Shown here piece by piece: positions 52,348 through 61,656 of a stretch of 64,000 nucleotides of DNA; within the stretch, counting starts at the first letter, position 1, and every line of letters starts with the position of its first letter. The stretch covers positions 62,001-126,000 of the forward strand of contig CAVRPP010000010.1 in assembly GCA_963723165.1 (NCBI GenBank), written 5' to 3'. Source of the DNA: UBA4744 sp963723165 (lineage in GTDB: Bacteria; Actinomycetota; Acidimicrobiia; Spongiisociales; UBA4744). Under the pieces are notes generated by a model, which saw only the letters and a program-made list of their open reading frames with translations, searched no databases and was not told where the DNA came from. Position numbers and translations under genes: made by a program.

Positions 52348-53089
52348 GTTCCGCCTCCTTGCCGTAGATCTCCTTGAATTTCGCATCGTCGATTTCCGAA
52401 GGAGGACCCTCAAATACCAGCCGGCCTTCGTTGAGAGCTATCGCCTGGTCTGCGTAGCGATGAACGAGATCGAGAAAGTGCAAAGAACAGAGCACCGTGA
52501 CGTTGTCTTCGTCGTTGATCGTTTCCAGGTATTGCATGATGCTGTGAGCCAGAACCGGATCCAGGCTGGCGACGGGTTCGTCGGCCAGAATCAGTTCCGG
52601 AGCCTGAATCATCGCTCGAGCTATCCCCACCCTCTGTTTTTGGCCGCCGGAGAGCTCATCGGCGCGGTTTTTGGCCTTCTCCCGCAAACCCACCCGGTCG
52701 AGTTGTGCGTACGCCCTCTCGACATCTTCTTTGGAGTACCGATTGATGAGGCTCAGAGCCGGGTTGGTGTAACCGAGGCGACCGGAAAGAACGTTGGTGA
52801 GCACTTTGGACCGCTCAACCAGGTTGAAATGCTGGAAGACCATACCGATCCGCCGACGGATGCGGCGCAGGTCTTCCTGCGAGGCGGTGGTGATGTCCTC
52901 TCCATTCCAGGAGATCCGACCCTCGGTTGGCTCGATCAGCCGGTTGATGCATCGGAGGAGCGTTGACTTGCCCGATCCGGACAGTCCGATCACTGCGAGG
53001 AATCGGCCGTCCGGAACTTCGAAGCTGACATCCTCGAGAGCAAGGACGCCGCCATCGTAGATCTTGGTGAGATGCTCAACCTTCAGCAC
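52337..53089 (-). CDS. phnC: PhnC-type ABC ATPase
   Basis: ATPase of 250 residues for a phosphonate-type importer. Walker A GLSGSGKST, signature ELSGGQKQRVGIARAMI, Walker B ELILADEPVASLDP, H-loop VLCSLHFLDL. The Q-loop region GMVFQHFNLVERSKVLTNVL is typical of PhnC. Lies between the binding-protein gene and the permease gene. Substrate could be a phosphonate, phosphite or related oxyanion. Confidence 0.88.
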   Translation of the reverse strand: MLKVEHLTKIYDGGVLALEDVSFEVPDGRFLAVIGLSGSGKSTLLRCINRLIEPTEGRISWNGEDITTASQEDLRRIRRRIGMVFQHFNLVERSKVLTNVLSGRLGYTNPALSLINRYSKEDVERAYAQLDRVGLREKAKNRADELSGGQKQRVGIARAMIQAPELILADEPVASLDPVLAHSIMQYLETINDEDNVTVLCSLHFLDLVHRYADQAIALNEGRLVFEGPPSEIDDAKFKEIYGKEAERVG

Positions 53090-53152
53090 AACTCCACCGT
53101 CTCCTTCTCTTTGGTTGTTCGTCCGTTCTGATCTGCGACGATACCCAGAAAG

Positions 53153-53183
53153 CCGCTCGGGCGGGGCGATGCCCCGCCCGAGC
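53153..53183 (-). other. 14-bp perfect GC stem-loop between phnD and phnC
   Basis: CGCTCGGGCGGGGC (53153-53166), loop GAT, exact complement (53170-53183). It lies just after the binding-protein stop, without a following U-tract. Same position and length as the stem at 13502-13540 in the other importer operon, so it probably raises the ratio of binding protein to ATPase. Confidence 0.8.
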
Positions 53184-53208
53184 GTGTCATAGCATCAACA
53201 TATCTTGC

Positions 53209-54333
53209 TTAGAAGTCGTCGATTCCGTAGTCGAGCGCCTGGAGCAACGCCCGAATGGAGTCGAACTCCGAGTCATCCGTGGGCAACACGTTGTCCCAGC
53301 TGTACGCATCGAACGCCGTGGCGAACCCTTCGGAATCGCTAGCGGCATAGTCGAGCAACGCTTGGACGATCTCGTCCTGCAGATCCTGAGGGAAGTCCGG
53401 GCCGAATGCGACACCGTCGTTCGGGATCGGATCCGACAAACCGATGATCTTCACCTTGGCGATCACGTCGGGAGCTTCCTCGCGGATATTGCGGCGAGCA
53501 TCGCGAACCTCGAGGTCACCACACACAAGGTCACCTTCGCCGAACTTGCCGACCGCGTCGGCAGCCGTCACGACTTCGCAGTCGTCGAAATTGGTGACAT
53601 CTGCATTGGCGGGATCGTCATCCCACTGACTCACACCGTCGACGTCGATGTACGGGCTGTAGAAAGTCGTGCCGAAGTCCGCTTCGCCGTTGTAAACGGC
53701 ACGCGCAACCTCAGAGTGACCGCCCGCTGCGAACGAATCGGTGATCTCGATGCCTTCGCTGACGAACAGACCCGACGGAAGCAGGAATCCGGACGTCGAT
53801 GTGGCATCCGGGTAGGCCCACTTCTTGCCGGCCAGATCCGCTACGGAATTGATGTCACTGTCGCGAGCGACGATGAACTGTGTCCAGTAGACGTCGTACC
53901 CGAAACGCTCCGACTTCAGCACCATCTCGACGCCGCACAGGTCATTGGCAAGTACATATCCGTTGGCAGGAATGAAGCCAATGGTGCTGTCAGGGGACGC
54001 ACACATCTCTTCGATAGTGGCTGCATAGGATGAGCCGACGCTGACTTCGAATTCGAGGCCCGTTGCCGCCGAAAGTGTTTCGTCAAGCAGCGTGCCACCG
54101 GCGATGATCTCTTCGCTGCTCACCGAAGGAACGAAAAGCACCTTGATCGGGTTCTCCGCAGAACCTACTGCTGCCATCGGCTCTTCAGTGGTTGTCGTTG
54201 CTTCGGTGGTGGTTGTTGTTGCGGCCGTTGTTCCGGGCGCGGCTGTGGTGGTGGTCTCGTCGGCTTCGCCCGCACATGCAGCGGCGATCAGACCCAGCAC
54301 CAACAGAAGCACCAGTACCTTGGTGAACTTCAT
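53209..54333 (-). CDS. phnD: PhnD-type substrate-binding lipoprotein
   Basis: Extracytoplasmic lipoprotein of 374 residues. Signal LVLLLVLGLIAAAC with the lipidated Cys at 20, Thr-rich linker to about 55, then a PhnD/phosphonate-binding domain: IKVLFVPSVSSEEII, LSAATGLEFEVSVGSSYAA, SDINSVADLAGKKWAYPDA, TSTSGFLLPSG, ARAVYNGEADFGTTF. First gene of the unit; GGGAGGAG precedes ATG 54333. A short hairpin (CGCGGC-CTTT-GCCGCG, 54370-54385) lies in its leader. Confidence 0.86.
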   Translation of the reverse strand: MKFTKVLVLLLVLGLIAAACAGEADETTTTAAPGTTAATTTTTEATTTTEEPMAAVGSAENPIKVLFVPSVSSEEIIAGGTLLDETLSAATGLEFEVSVGSSYAATIEEMCASPDSTIGFIPANGYVLANDLCGVEMVLKSERFGYDVYWTQFIVARDSDINSVADLAGKKWAYPDATSTSGFLLPSGLFVSEGIEITDSFAAGGHSEVARAVYNGEADFGTTFYSPYIDVDGVSQWDDDPANADVTNFDDCEVVTAADAVGKFGEGDLVCGDLEVRDARRNIREEAPDVIAKVKIIGLSDPIPNDGVAFGPDFPQDLQDEIVQALLDYAASDSEGFATAFDAYSWDNVLPTDDSEFDSIRALLQALDYGIDDF

Positions 54334-54448
54334 TTCGAACGTACTCCTCCCGTATCTGGCAGGTTCCAGCGCGGCCTTTGCCGCGAATCAAAGGGTAGTA
54401 CGCAAAGGCGGTGGTCTCCCAGTCGGCGGAGCATGATGGAGCAGTGTT

Positions 54449-55015
54449 CTATTCCGTCCTGGCGCGAGCTCCGGCGAACTTGACGAAATCACTCCACGTG
54501 GAAATGTCGTGGGCGCCCGCAACCGGAGCGTTCCAGGGGCGGACAAACCGGCAGACCAGCCGATCGGATCGCTTCTCGAGATACCGGGCCAGTTGCGCCG
54601 GGGAATCGTCAAGGTAGATATCGCAGGACACTTCCCATTTCTCTGCCGTGATGTGCACTTCGCGAGTGGGAATCTTGTGGTCGGCGATCCAGGCGAACGT
54701 GTCGTGGACCGCCCATTCCGGTTTCAAGGTGATGATCACGATCTCGTGGCCTTGCCCGGCGAGCTCGCCGAGAGCGTCCGTTGCTCCCTCGTATGTCTCG
54801 AGGTGACGGAATACGCTTCCGCGGCCGTGGTCGCTGGCCCATCTCCAGAATTCGTCCGCATCGCGGAAATGGGTGAGTGTGTGCAAGCCGTCCCAGGTCT
54901 GCACCGACGACGGTGTGAGGTCGGCCTCGAATTCCTGGTTGTACCGGCTGATCCAACCGGCCACGAAATCGGCCACCACCCCATCAAGATCGATACCGAG
55001 CCGCAAGCTCTCCAT
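54449..55015 (-). CDS. HAD-type 5'-nucleotidase-like phosphatase
   Basis: Cytoplasmic HAD phosphatase of 188 residues. The nucleophile motif is LGIDLDGVVADFVAG (Asp8, Asp10), motif II is EIVIITLKPEW, and the acidic motif is CDIYLDDSPAQL. The C1 cap around 20-75 resembles 5'(3')-deoxyribonucleotidases. The transcript is possibly leaderless (promoter at 55022). Confidence 0.8.
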   Translation of the reverse strand: MESLRLGIDLDGVVADFVAGWISRYNQEFEADLTPSSVQTWDGLHTLTHFRDADEFWRWASDHGRGSVFRHLETYEGATDALGELAGQGHEIVIITLKPEWAVHDTFAWIADHKIPTREVHITAEKWEVSCDIYLDDSPAQLARYLEKRSDRLVCRFVRPWNAPVAGAHDISTWSDFVKFAGARARTE

Positions 55016-55021
55016 GTAGGG

Positions 55022-55027
55022 ATTGTA
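55022..55027 (-). promoter_or_regulatory. candidate -10 box for a leaderless HAD mRNA
   Basis: TACAAT (minus strand) lies six bases before ATG 55015, and no ribosome site precedes the start. Transcription would begin at or next to the A of ATG, a common arrangement in actinobacteria. No good -35 is visible. Confidence 0.45.
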
Positions 55028-55157
55028 CGTGAGATCGTTTGGCCGATAGTCATAAGTTGATCAGTCCGAGGGGTGCGGTCGAAACAGCCGAGGTGATTCA
55101 GGAGATTTCTCACTATCGCCGGCGGATCGGCCAGCGAACTCGAGTATCAGCTTCTTC

Positions 55158-55281
55158 TAGGCCCGGGACCTAGACCTCCTCCCCTGGAGGGCCTATGAGG
55201 AGTTGAGGAGAAGGACGACGGAGGTCAAGAGAATGATTTGGGGGTTAATCAGGAAACTGACAACTGACAACTGATGACTGT
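55158..55281. repeat. inverted repeats and CAGT-type repeat, copy 3
   Basis: TAGGCCC (55158-55164) pairs with GGGCCTA (55189-55195), with nested CTAGG/CCTAG. Further on, AAACTGACAACTGACAACTG and ATGACTG (55253-55280) belong to the CAGT-rich repeat family. The 286-bp gap (55016-55301) between the ABC permease end and the HAD gene shows no coding sequence. Confidence 0.55.
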
Positions 55282-55301
55282 AAGGCGAGCTTCGCTGGCT
55301 C

Positions 55302-56906
55302 TCACACCGTCTGCACCATGGACACCATTTCGGGAACCCGCTTTCGCAGCACCCTGGCTGCCAGCCACAACCCGATGAGATAGATGATCGAGCCGTAGAC
55401 CAGGGATGCGATCGAGACCAGAACCGGATTCAGATTTTGGCCGAACTCGACGACCAGGACGTAGGCGCTCGCCGGAAGGGTCATCAGGAGACCGATGATG
55501 AAGAAGGAGACCATTTGCGCCGTGATCGCCAGGCAGCCCTGCTCGGTCGCTTGCGCAAAAAGGTCGGTACCCATATCCGGCAGCCGCAGCGGAGCGAGCA
55601 CGGAAACGATGTTCCCCACGGCCAGCTGACAGCCGATGGCGGTGAGAGCCAGCGGCGGAACCATGGGGAGTGTTTCCCATCCACCACTGACCCAGGCGAG
55701 TATGACCGACAACGTGAGCGTTTCTACGAACAGGGCAGTTCCGGTGGCCAGGTTCTTCCCGAGGAGCAGCTGGCGCGGTCCCGCCGGCAGAGCGAACAGG
55801 AACGACGATGCGTTTCGCTCCCAGCCGAACTGATTGAGGGCGACCGGCAGCCCGATGAAGATCACCACCATCGGCCCGATCATGGGCAGCCAGCCGGCGC
55901 GCTGGATGTCACTCAACTGCGTTGTCCCGATCAGGAGTGTGGCAACAATTACGCCCAGGAAGATGACGGCGCCCGTCCACACCATTCTCAGCCGCGGGTC
56001 ACGCACATAGAAGAGGAGCTCCTTGCGGGCCACAGCCAGGATTGGTGACCAACCGGGCCGGTCGGCCATGGATTGCCGTACCCGCGTGCTGGCGCGGAGG
56101 GGGCTCGAACCCGGAGTCGTGACCAGACGCAGCAGCAGCCGGTTCCAAAGAGACACGATGGCCAGCAACCAGCCTGCGGAGACAGTGAGCCCCAGGAGGG
56201 CCTGTCCCCACGATCCAGCCGCTGCGGCTACCGCGGCATGCTGCGCGGCCACCGGAGGCAGTGCCCACCACCAGGAGGAGAGGCTGTACACCTGGACGGC
56301 TCCGGCCAGTCCGTACTCACCGATGGCCGTGGCGATCGTTTGTTGAAGGGCGAACCCGAGCAGGCCGAGTGAGGAAACGATAACGACGGCGAGGTCACGA
56401 CCGCGCCGGCTGCGGAGGACCAGGGACACGAGCGCCGTGAAGGTCTGACCTCCGACAATAAGGTGTAGCAAAAGCAGCACTCCGGCGATGAGGGCAACGA
56501 GCGCCGTCGAAGGGCCGGGAAACAGCCCGACATTGGTTGCGAGCACCAGAACGGGTACGACGATCGTCGGGGTTATCAACCCGGCTGCCGTCAGGCCTGC
56601 CATCAATTGTGTCCGGCTGACCGGAGCGAGCGAGAAACGCGCCGGGTCCAGGGTCTCGTCGAGAGGGAACAGCAATACGGGGAGGGTGGTCCAGGTCAGC
56701 CAGGCGATGAGCATCACCCAGAGCGTGAATTCACCCGCTGCCTGCTCCGACATATCACCAGCGGTCCCGCCGTATCTGGCGGCGAGCCAGAACCCGATCG
56801 CGGTCACCCCGATCGTCACGACCGGGAGTCCGAAGGCTCGCTGCCGGTCGGCCCTCACGCCGTTGACCAGCAGCCGCCATTTCAGCCAGACGAGGCGCCC
56901 AACCAT
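55302..56906 (-). CDS. ABC-type exporter permease, 12-TM-like
   Basis: Membrane protein of 534 residues with about twelve hydrophobic segments (FGLPVVTIGVTAIGFWLAA, LWVMLIAWLTWTTLPVLLF, MVWTGAVIFLGVIVATLLIG, MGLPVALNQFGWERN-like region, YGSIIYLIGLWLAARVL). It resembles ABC-2-type permeases of unknown cargo. Its start overlaps the ATPase gene by 25 bases, so the two form one exporter. Confidence 0.78.
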   Translation of the reverse strand: MVGRLVWLKWRLLVNGVRADRQRAFGLPVVTIGVTAIGFWLAARYGGTAGDMSEQAAGEFTLWVMLIAWLTWTTLPVLLFPLDETLDPARFSLAPVSRTQLMAGLTAAGLITPTIVVPVLVLATNVGLFPGPSTALVALIAGVLLLLHLIVGGQTFTALVSLVLRSRRGRDLAVVIVSSLGLLGFALQQTIATAIGEYGLAGAVQVYSLSSWWWALPPVAAQHAAVAAAAGSWGQALLGLTVSAGWLLAIVSLWNRLLLRLVTTPGSSPLRASTRVRQSMADRPGWSPILAVARKELLFYVRDPRLRMVWTGAVIFLGVIVATLLIGTTQLSDIQRAGWLPMIGPMVVIFIGLPVALNQFGWERNASSFLFALPAGPRQLLLGKNLATGTALFVETLTLSVILAWVSGGWETLPMVPPLALTAIGCQLAVGNIVSVLAPLRLPDMGTDLFAQATEQGCLAITAQMVSFFIIGLLMTLPASAYVLVVEFGQNLNPVLVSIASLVYGSIIYLIGLWLAARVLRKRVPEMVSMVQTV

Positions 56907-57664
56907 TCCAATCCCTCATCCATGTCTGTGGCACCGACTACTTCAAGGAATGCGTCTTCGACAGAGGAGACTCCATAGGTCTGGCGCAGTTCCGCGGGGG
57001 TGGCTTCTATGACCAGCTTGCCGTGCATCATGATTCCGATCCGGGTACAGAGCCGTTCGACCAGATCCATCACGTGGGAGGAGAACACAATCGTTGCTCC
57101 GCGAGCCGTGTACTGCTGGAGCAATCCGCGGATAAGGCGAGCACTCACAGCGTCGACGCCTTCGAAAGGCTCGTCGAGAAACAGCACGGGAGGGGCGTGG
57201 ATGACGGCTGCAGCCAGGGCCAGTTTCTTGCGCATTCCCCGCGAGTAATCGGCGACCAGATCGGAAGCTGCATCATCGAGATCGAGCAGGTGGAGCAGTT
57301 CACGGCGTCTTTGCACTGCAGCGTCTCTCGGGAGGCGGTGGATGGCCGAGGTGAAGTCGAGCAGTTCGGCTCCGGTCAAACGCTCGTAGAGGTTGAATTC
57401 CTCCGGCAGCACGCCGATCCTCCGCTTCACCTCGAGCGGTTGGCGCCAGGTGTCGAGCGAGTTGATTCCGGCGGTGCCTGCGGTTGGGCGGAGCAATCCA
57501 ACGATCATCTTGATCGTGGTTGTCTTGCCGGCTCCATTGGGGCCGAGCAATCCGTAGAACTCGCCGCGTCCGATGGAAAGGTCGACGCCATCGACGGCCA
57601 CTTTGCTGCCAAACCGGCGAACGAGACCTTTGGCCCACACGGAAGGATGGGAGTTTTCAGTCAT
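56882..57664 (-). CDS. ABC-type exporter ATPase
   Basis: ATPase of 260 residues. Walker A LLGPNGAGKTTTIKM, signature DYSRGMRKKLALAAAVI, Walker B PPVLFLDEPFEGVD, H-loop IVFSSHVMDLVERL. The signature with RGMRKK is typical of drug/lipid or Na+ exporters (CcmA/NatA-like). No substrate can be assigned. Confidence 0.9.
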   Translation of the reverse strand: MTENSHPSVWAKGLVRRFGSKVAVDGVDLSIGRGEFYGLLGPNGAGKTTTIKMIVGLLRPTAGTAGINSLDTWRQPLEVKRRIGVLPEEFNLYERLTGAELLDFTSAIHRLPRDAAVQRRRELLHLLDLDDAASDLVADYSRGMRKKLALAAAVIHAPPVLFLDEPFEGVDAVSARLIRGLLQQYTARGATIVFSSHVMDLVERLCTRIGIMMHGKLVIEATPAELRQTYGVSSVEDAFLEVVGATDMDEGLEWLGASSG

Positions 57665-57767
57665 CTTCTCTCAATCAATCAGTCGCCCTTTGTTCGCGGC
57701 GAAGTCCAACACAGCCAGGACGTATCCCCATTGTGGGTCATCGGCGGAATAGACGAAGAACTGAACG

Positions 57768-57800
57768 ACGTCATCAGTCATCAGTTGTCAGTCCATGATG
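57768..57800. repeat. CAGT-rich dispersed repeat, copy 4
   Basis: GACGTCATCAGTCATCAGTT followed by GTCAGTCCATGATG, between the divergent ATPase and dnaX genes. Matches the inverse of the tract at 55253-55280. Confidence 0.6.
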
Positions 57801-57866
57801 CGACCCATGTTTGGCTGATCTGATCGCCGAGAACCGAGAACGGAGAACTCGGGTACCATCGCCGTC

Positions 57867-59672
57867 GTGGAATATCAGGCCCTTTACCGGAAGTATCGCC
57901 CGCAGCGGTTCGAAGACATCATCGGTCAGGGTCATGTGACCGAAACGCTCGCACGCGAAGTCCAGAACGGAAAGGTGGCCCATGCCTACCTCTTCGCCGG
58001 CCCCCGCGGGACCGGAAAGACCACCACCGCCAGGATCATCGCCAAGGCGTTGAACTGCACCAATCTCGGAGCGGAAGGCGAGCCGTGCAACACGTGCAAC
58101 TCATGCGTTGCGGTGACCGAGGGGTCGTCGCTCGACGTCATCGAGCTCGATGCTGCTTCACACAACTCGGTCGACGACATCAGAGATATCCGGGTCAGCG
58201 TGACCACCGTCGCATCGGTGGGCGGAGCCAAACGGGTATTCATACTCGACGAGGCGCACATGCTGTCGAAGGCGGCGGGTAATGCTCTGCTGAAGACTCT
58301 TGAAGAACCGCCCCCGCATGTCCATTTTGTTCTCGCCACCACCGAGCCGTACAAACTGCTCGACACGATCCGCAGCCGGAGTCAGCGGTTCGACTTCCAC
58401 AACGTCGCCGTCGAGCAGCTGGCCGGGTATCTCGAAACGATCAGCAGTGCTGAGAAGTACCAGGTCGAACCGGCGGCCCTGACGGCCGTCGCCCGGCACG
58501 CCCGGGGGTCGGTGCGAGATGCGCTGAGCTTGCTCGAGCAAGTAGCCGCCCTCGGTGACGGATCGGTCGAAGTGCGGGGCGTGAATCGGGCGCTCGGCCT
58601 GGCCGACACTGAGGTTTTCGCCCGGTTGGCGCGAGCCGTCGTCCAGCAGGATGCCCGTGACGCAATCGAAATGGTGGCCGGGCTCTCCGCGGAGGGTGTG
58701 GATCTGCGCCGGTTCGTGAGTGAAGGTATCGCTTTCTACCGGGGCGTGTTTCTGGCGCACTACGCTCCCAACCTCGCTGAAGTGGTTGACGAATCTGCCG
58801 ACGTGCTGGCGGACTGGACCAGAGTTTCGAAGGAATTGCCTGCCACCGAGGTGCTCCGGATCGTCGACCATCTCGCAGAAGCTCTGCTGAGGTTGCGGGA
58901 AGGTCGCGAGGAGCGGCTCATGGTGGAGATCACCCTGCTGAAGCTGACGCGACCCGAAACAGCCGGTGATCCTGCTTCTCTGGCTGCCCGTGTCGATCAG
59001 CTCGAGCAGCGGGTTCGGCGTCTCGGCACTTCGCCTCCAGCCGTGGCTAGGCCCGTGGCCGCAACCGCAACGCCGGCGGCGCGCGAACCGTCCCCGGTCG
59101 TCCCCGATGGATCGCCCGGAGCCACAGATGAAGAGCCCTCGCTGGCGTCGCCACCGGCAGAGGCGGCCGAACCGGCGAATCAGCCGGCTGCCCCCGATGA
59201 TGGAATAGCGGCAGTTGAGCCGGTACCGGCAAAGGCCCTGGAGGCAATTGGGGATTTGACCCTCGGTCAATTCGAGTCGGTATGGCCGGCCTTGGTTGCC
59301 GGAGTCCGGGATGACCTCGGACCACGCCGCCAGGCCTTGTTTCGAGAAGCCAGCCCGGGCAGCGTGCAAGGTTCCACCGTGACGTTGTACCTCCCGGACC
59401 ACCTGTCCTTCCACCTTGCACAGCTGCAGGACGACGAGATGGTCAGGGAGGTCATCGAAGCTCGCGCCGCTGAACTGCTGGGGGGATCCATCCGGATCCA
59501 GTTCCGGTCGGGGAGCGGTGGGGCGGGCAGCCCGGCCGACCCCGATGACGCAGACGTCGTTCCCGAGAAGCACCAAATGCTGGACGCTCCCTCCGGTCTC
59601 ACCGATCCGGATGCTCTTGTTGAGGGTTTGTTGGGTGGCCAGGTGATCGAGGAGATCGTCACGGACGACTGA
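57867..59672 (+). CDS. dnaX: DNA polymerase III gamma/tau subunit
   Basis: Clamp-loader ATPase of 601 residues. Start EYQALYRKYRPQRFEDIIGQ, P-loop FAGPRGTGKTTTARI, zinc cysteines CTNLGAEGEPC and CNSC, Walker B VFILDEAHMLS, sensor motif TTEPYKLLDTIRSRSQRFDF. A Pro/Ala-rich linker (about 390-460) precedes a C-terminal domain. GTG 57867 is the conserved start; there is no ribosome site, and TACCAT seven bases upstream could be the -10 of a leaderless message. Confidence 0.94.
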   Translation: MEYQALYRKYRPQRFEDIIGQGHVTETLAREVQNGKVAHAYLFAGPRGTGKTTTARIIAKALNCTNLGAEGEPCNTCNSCVAVTEGSSLDVIELDAASHNSVDDIRDIRVSVTTVASVGGAKRVFILDEAHMLSKAAGNALLKTLEEPPPHVHFVLATTEPYKLLDTIRSRSQRFDFHNVAVEQLAGYLETISSAEKYQVEPAALTAVARHARGSVRDALSLLEQVAALGDGSVEVRGVNRALGLADTEVFARLARAVVQQDARDAIEMVAGLSAEGVDLRRFVSEGIAFYRGVFLAHYAPNLAEVVDESADVLADWTRVSKELPATEVLRIVDHLAEALLRLREGREERLMVEITLLKLTRPETAGDPASLAARVDQLEQRVRRLGTSPPAVARPVAATATPAAREPSPVVPDGSPGATDEEPSLASPPAEAAEPANQPAAPDDGIAAVEPVPAKALEAIGDLTLGQFESVWPALVAGVRDDLGPRRQALFREASPGSVQGSTVTLYLPDHLSFHLAQLQDDEMVREVIEARAAELLGGSIRIQFRSGSGGAGSPADPDDADVVPEKHQMLDAPSGLTDPDALVEGLLGGQVIEEIVTDD

Positions 59673-59780
59673 AGACATTGGAGACGTCCGAGCCGGTTTC
59701 CAGTCGCCAGTTTCTTCAAGCACGGCCAAGCGGCGATCAAGAACAAGAACGATGGGCGAGTAACTACTACTCTTGCCGCC

Positions 59781-60107
59781 ATGGGAATGCGACCACAGGA
59801 CATGCGCAAGCTGATGGAGCAGGCGCAGCAAATGCAGGAACAAATGGCAGCACAGCAGGAGAAGCTGGCGGCCCAGACCTTTGAGGGCACCGCCGGTGGC
59901 GGCGTCGTGAAGTCCACCGTGAAAGGGAACGGATCCCTCGTTTCGGTTGAGATTGACCCTGAGGTAATCGATCCCGAGGACGCTGAGATTCTCGGTGATC
60001 TGATCGTCGCAGCCACCAACCAGGCCCTCGCTGCCGCCAACGACGCGGCTCAGTCCGGCATGGGGGGAATCGCAGGAGGACTGGATCTGGGCGGGTTGCT
60101 GGGCTGA
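59781..60107 (+). CDS. YbaB/EbfC nucleoid-associated protein
   Basis: DNA-binding dimer subunit of 108 residues. An N-terminal coiled helix (MRKLMEQAQQMQEQMAAQQE) and beta core TAGGGVVKSTVKGNGSLVSV match the family. Classic position between dnaX and recR; its TGA overlaps the recR ATG by one base. Confidence 0.92.
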   Translation: MGMRPQDMRKLMEQAQQMQEQMAAQQEKLAAQTFEGTAGGGVVKSTVKGNGSLVSVEIDPEVIDPEDAEILGDLIVAATNQALAAANDAAQSGMGGIAGGLDLGGLLG

Positions 60108-60700
60108 TGTTCGAAGGCCCGGTTCAACGTCTCATCGACGAGTTGTCGCGTCTGCCGGGTATCGGCCGCAAGTCGGCCCAGCGCCTCGCGTTTCATCTGC
60201 TGGTCGTTGAGCAGGCGGATGCTCGCCGGTTGGCTCAAGCCATCATCGACATGCGGGAACAGGTCAAGGAATGCTCGCGGTGTTTCAACGTGACCGGGAC
60301 CGAGGAGTGCTCGATTTGTCGCGATCTGCGCCGTGATCCGACGACGGTGTGCGTCGTCGAACGAGCCCAGGACATTGTCGTGGTCGAAAAGACACAGGAG
60401 TTCCGGGGCCGATATCACGTTCTGGGTGGGGCCCTTTCCCCTATCGGCGGTGTCGGGCCGGGTCAGCTGCATTTCGCCGAATTGCGTGACCGGATTCCCA
60501 ATGAGGGCATCACCGAATTGATCGTGGCCACCAACCCGACAGTCGAGGGTGACGCAACGGCCATGTACATCGCCCGCGAGCTGAAACCTTTGGGCGTGCT
60601 GGTGACGAGACTGGCGAGCGGTCTGCCGGTCGGCGGCGATCTCGACTACGCCGATGAGCTCACACTGGGGCGTGCTTTGGTTGGACGGCAGGAGATCTAG
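60107..60700 (+). CDS. recR: recombination mediator RecR
   Basis: Repair protein of 197 residues acting with RecF/RecO to load RecA on gaps. Helix-hairpin-helix LSRLPGIGRKSAQRLAFHLL, the four-cysteine zinc site CSRCFNVTGTEECSIC, and Toprim motifs VCVVERAQDIVVVEKT and LVTRLASGLPVGGDLDYADE are all present. Confidence 0.95.
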   Translation: MFEGPVQRLIDELSRLPGIGRKSAQRLAFHLLVVEQADARRLAQAIIDMREQVKECSRCFNVTGTEECSICRDLRRDPTTVCVVERAQDIVVVEKTQEFRGRYHVLGGALSPIGGVGPGQLHFAELRDRIPNEGITELIVATNPTVEGDATAMYIARELKPLGVLVTRLASGLPVGGDLDYADELTLGRALVGRQEI

Positions 60701-60726
60701 GTGATCAACGCCAGAGGCGGGTTGTC

Positions 60727-61656
60727 GTGAGTCGTCTCCAGGACTACTTGAACACGGACAAGGGCTTGCGGACCGCGTTGTGGTTGGGGAAGGTGGTGCC
60801 ACCTCGTCTTGCATCCGCTGGAATCACGGGCATCGCGAAGTTGTCGGCCCGCCGGAAGAAATCCCGCATGGTTTCTGCGGTCAAGTCCAACCTGGCCGTG
60901 GTCCTCGAGACTTCAGAAGAAGACCCGGCTCTCAACGCACATGTTGCCCGGGTCCTGTATCACGCAGGTATCGCCAGCTTTGAGTTCTTTCACAAGGTGG
61001 CGCACGGGCGGGAAGCCCTGGGCGAGCTCGTCTATCTACCCCCCGAACTCCTCGAAATGTTCGAAGAGAAAGCGGCGGCCGGACGCGGCATGGTGGCCGT
61101 TTCTGCACATCTGGGTGCCCTCGATCTCGCCGGAGTGGCGTTCACGGTTACAGATTTCCAGGTTCAGGTCATCTCCTATGCGGCGCCTCCGGCCGGTTAT
61201 CGCCTGGTCAATGAACTCCGCAAAGATCACGGTCTGGTGATCACGCCCGGCTCCAAAGAGGCCCTGGCGCAGGCAAACGCGCGGCTCGAATCGGCCGGCG
61301 TCGTGTTCACCGCAGTGGATCGTCCGGTCCCCCCCGGCCGCAAGGCCGCTGAAGTGCAGTTCTTCGGCCGGTCGACCCGCCTATGGAACGGCTACACAAA
61401 GATGGCGTTTGCGACGGGCGCTTTGCTCTTCTTCGTGTGGGTGGAGCGCACTCCCGGCGGTCGGTACGAGATTCGTTTCAACGAGCCGATCGACTGTGCC
61501 GATCCTCCGGGTGACGTCGACCACGTCACGTCGTTGATTCTCCAACAGGCTGAGGATGCCATTCGCGCCAATCCCGATCAATGGCTGATGTTCTTCCCGG
61601 TCTGGCCCACCAGCAGGGCGTCCGATGTCGGTCAATCTCCCGGGGAGAGGCTATGA
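60727..61656 (+). CDS. LpxL/PatA-type lipid acyltransferase
   Basis: Membrane-associated acyltransferase of 309 residues. The HxxxxD catalytic motif is VSAHLGALDLAG (His and Asp). The acceptor-side motif DRPVPPGRKAAEVQFFGR and the late WLMFFPVWP fit the LpxL/HtrB and mycobacterial PatA group. With no lipid A genes here, acylation of a phosphatidylinositol mannoside or other glycolipid is more likely. GTG 60727 start; overlaps the next gene by four bases. Confidence 0.8.
   Translation: MSRLQDYLNTDKGLRTALWLGKVVPPRLASAGITGIAKLSARRKKSRMVSAVKSNLAVVLETSEEDPALNAHVARVLYHAGIASFEFFHKVAHGREALGELVYLPPELLEMFEEKAAAGRGMVAVSAHLGALDLAGVAFTVTDFQVQVISYAAPPAGYRLVNELRKDHGLVITPGSKEALAQANARLESAGVVFTAVDRPVPPGRKAAEVQFFGRSTRLWNGYTKMAFATGALLFFVWVERTPGGRYEIRFNEPIDCADPPGDVDHVTSLILQQAEDAIRANPDQWLMFFPVWPTSRASDVGQSPGERL

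Noticed and set aside
58158..59843. 561-residue minus-strand frame opposite dnaX
   Set aside because: Antisense to conserved dnaX motifs; His/Arg/Pro-rich with no family pattern.
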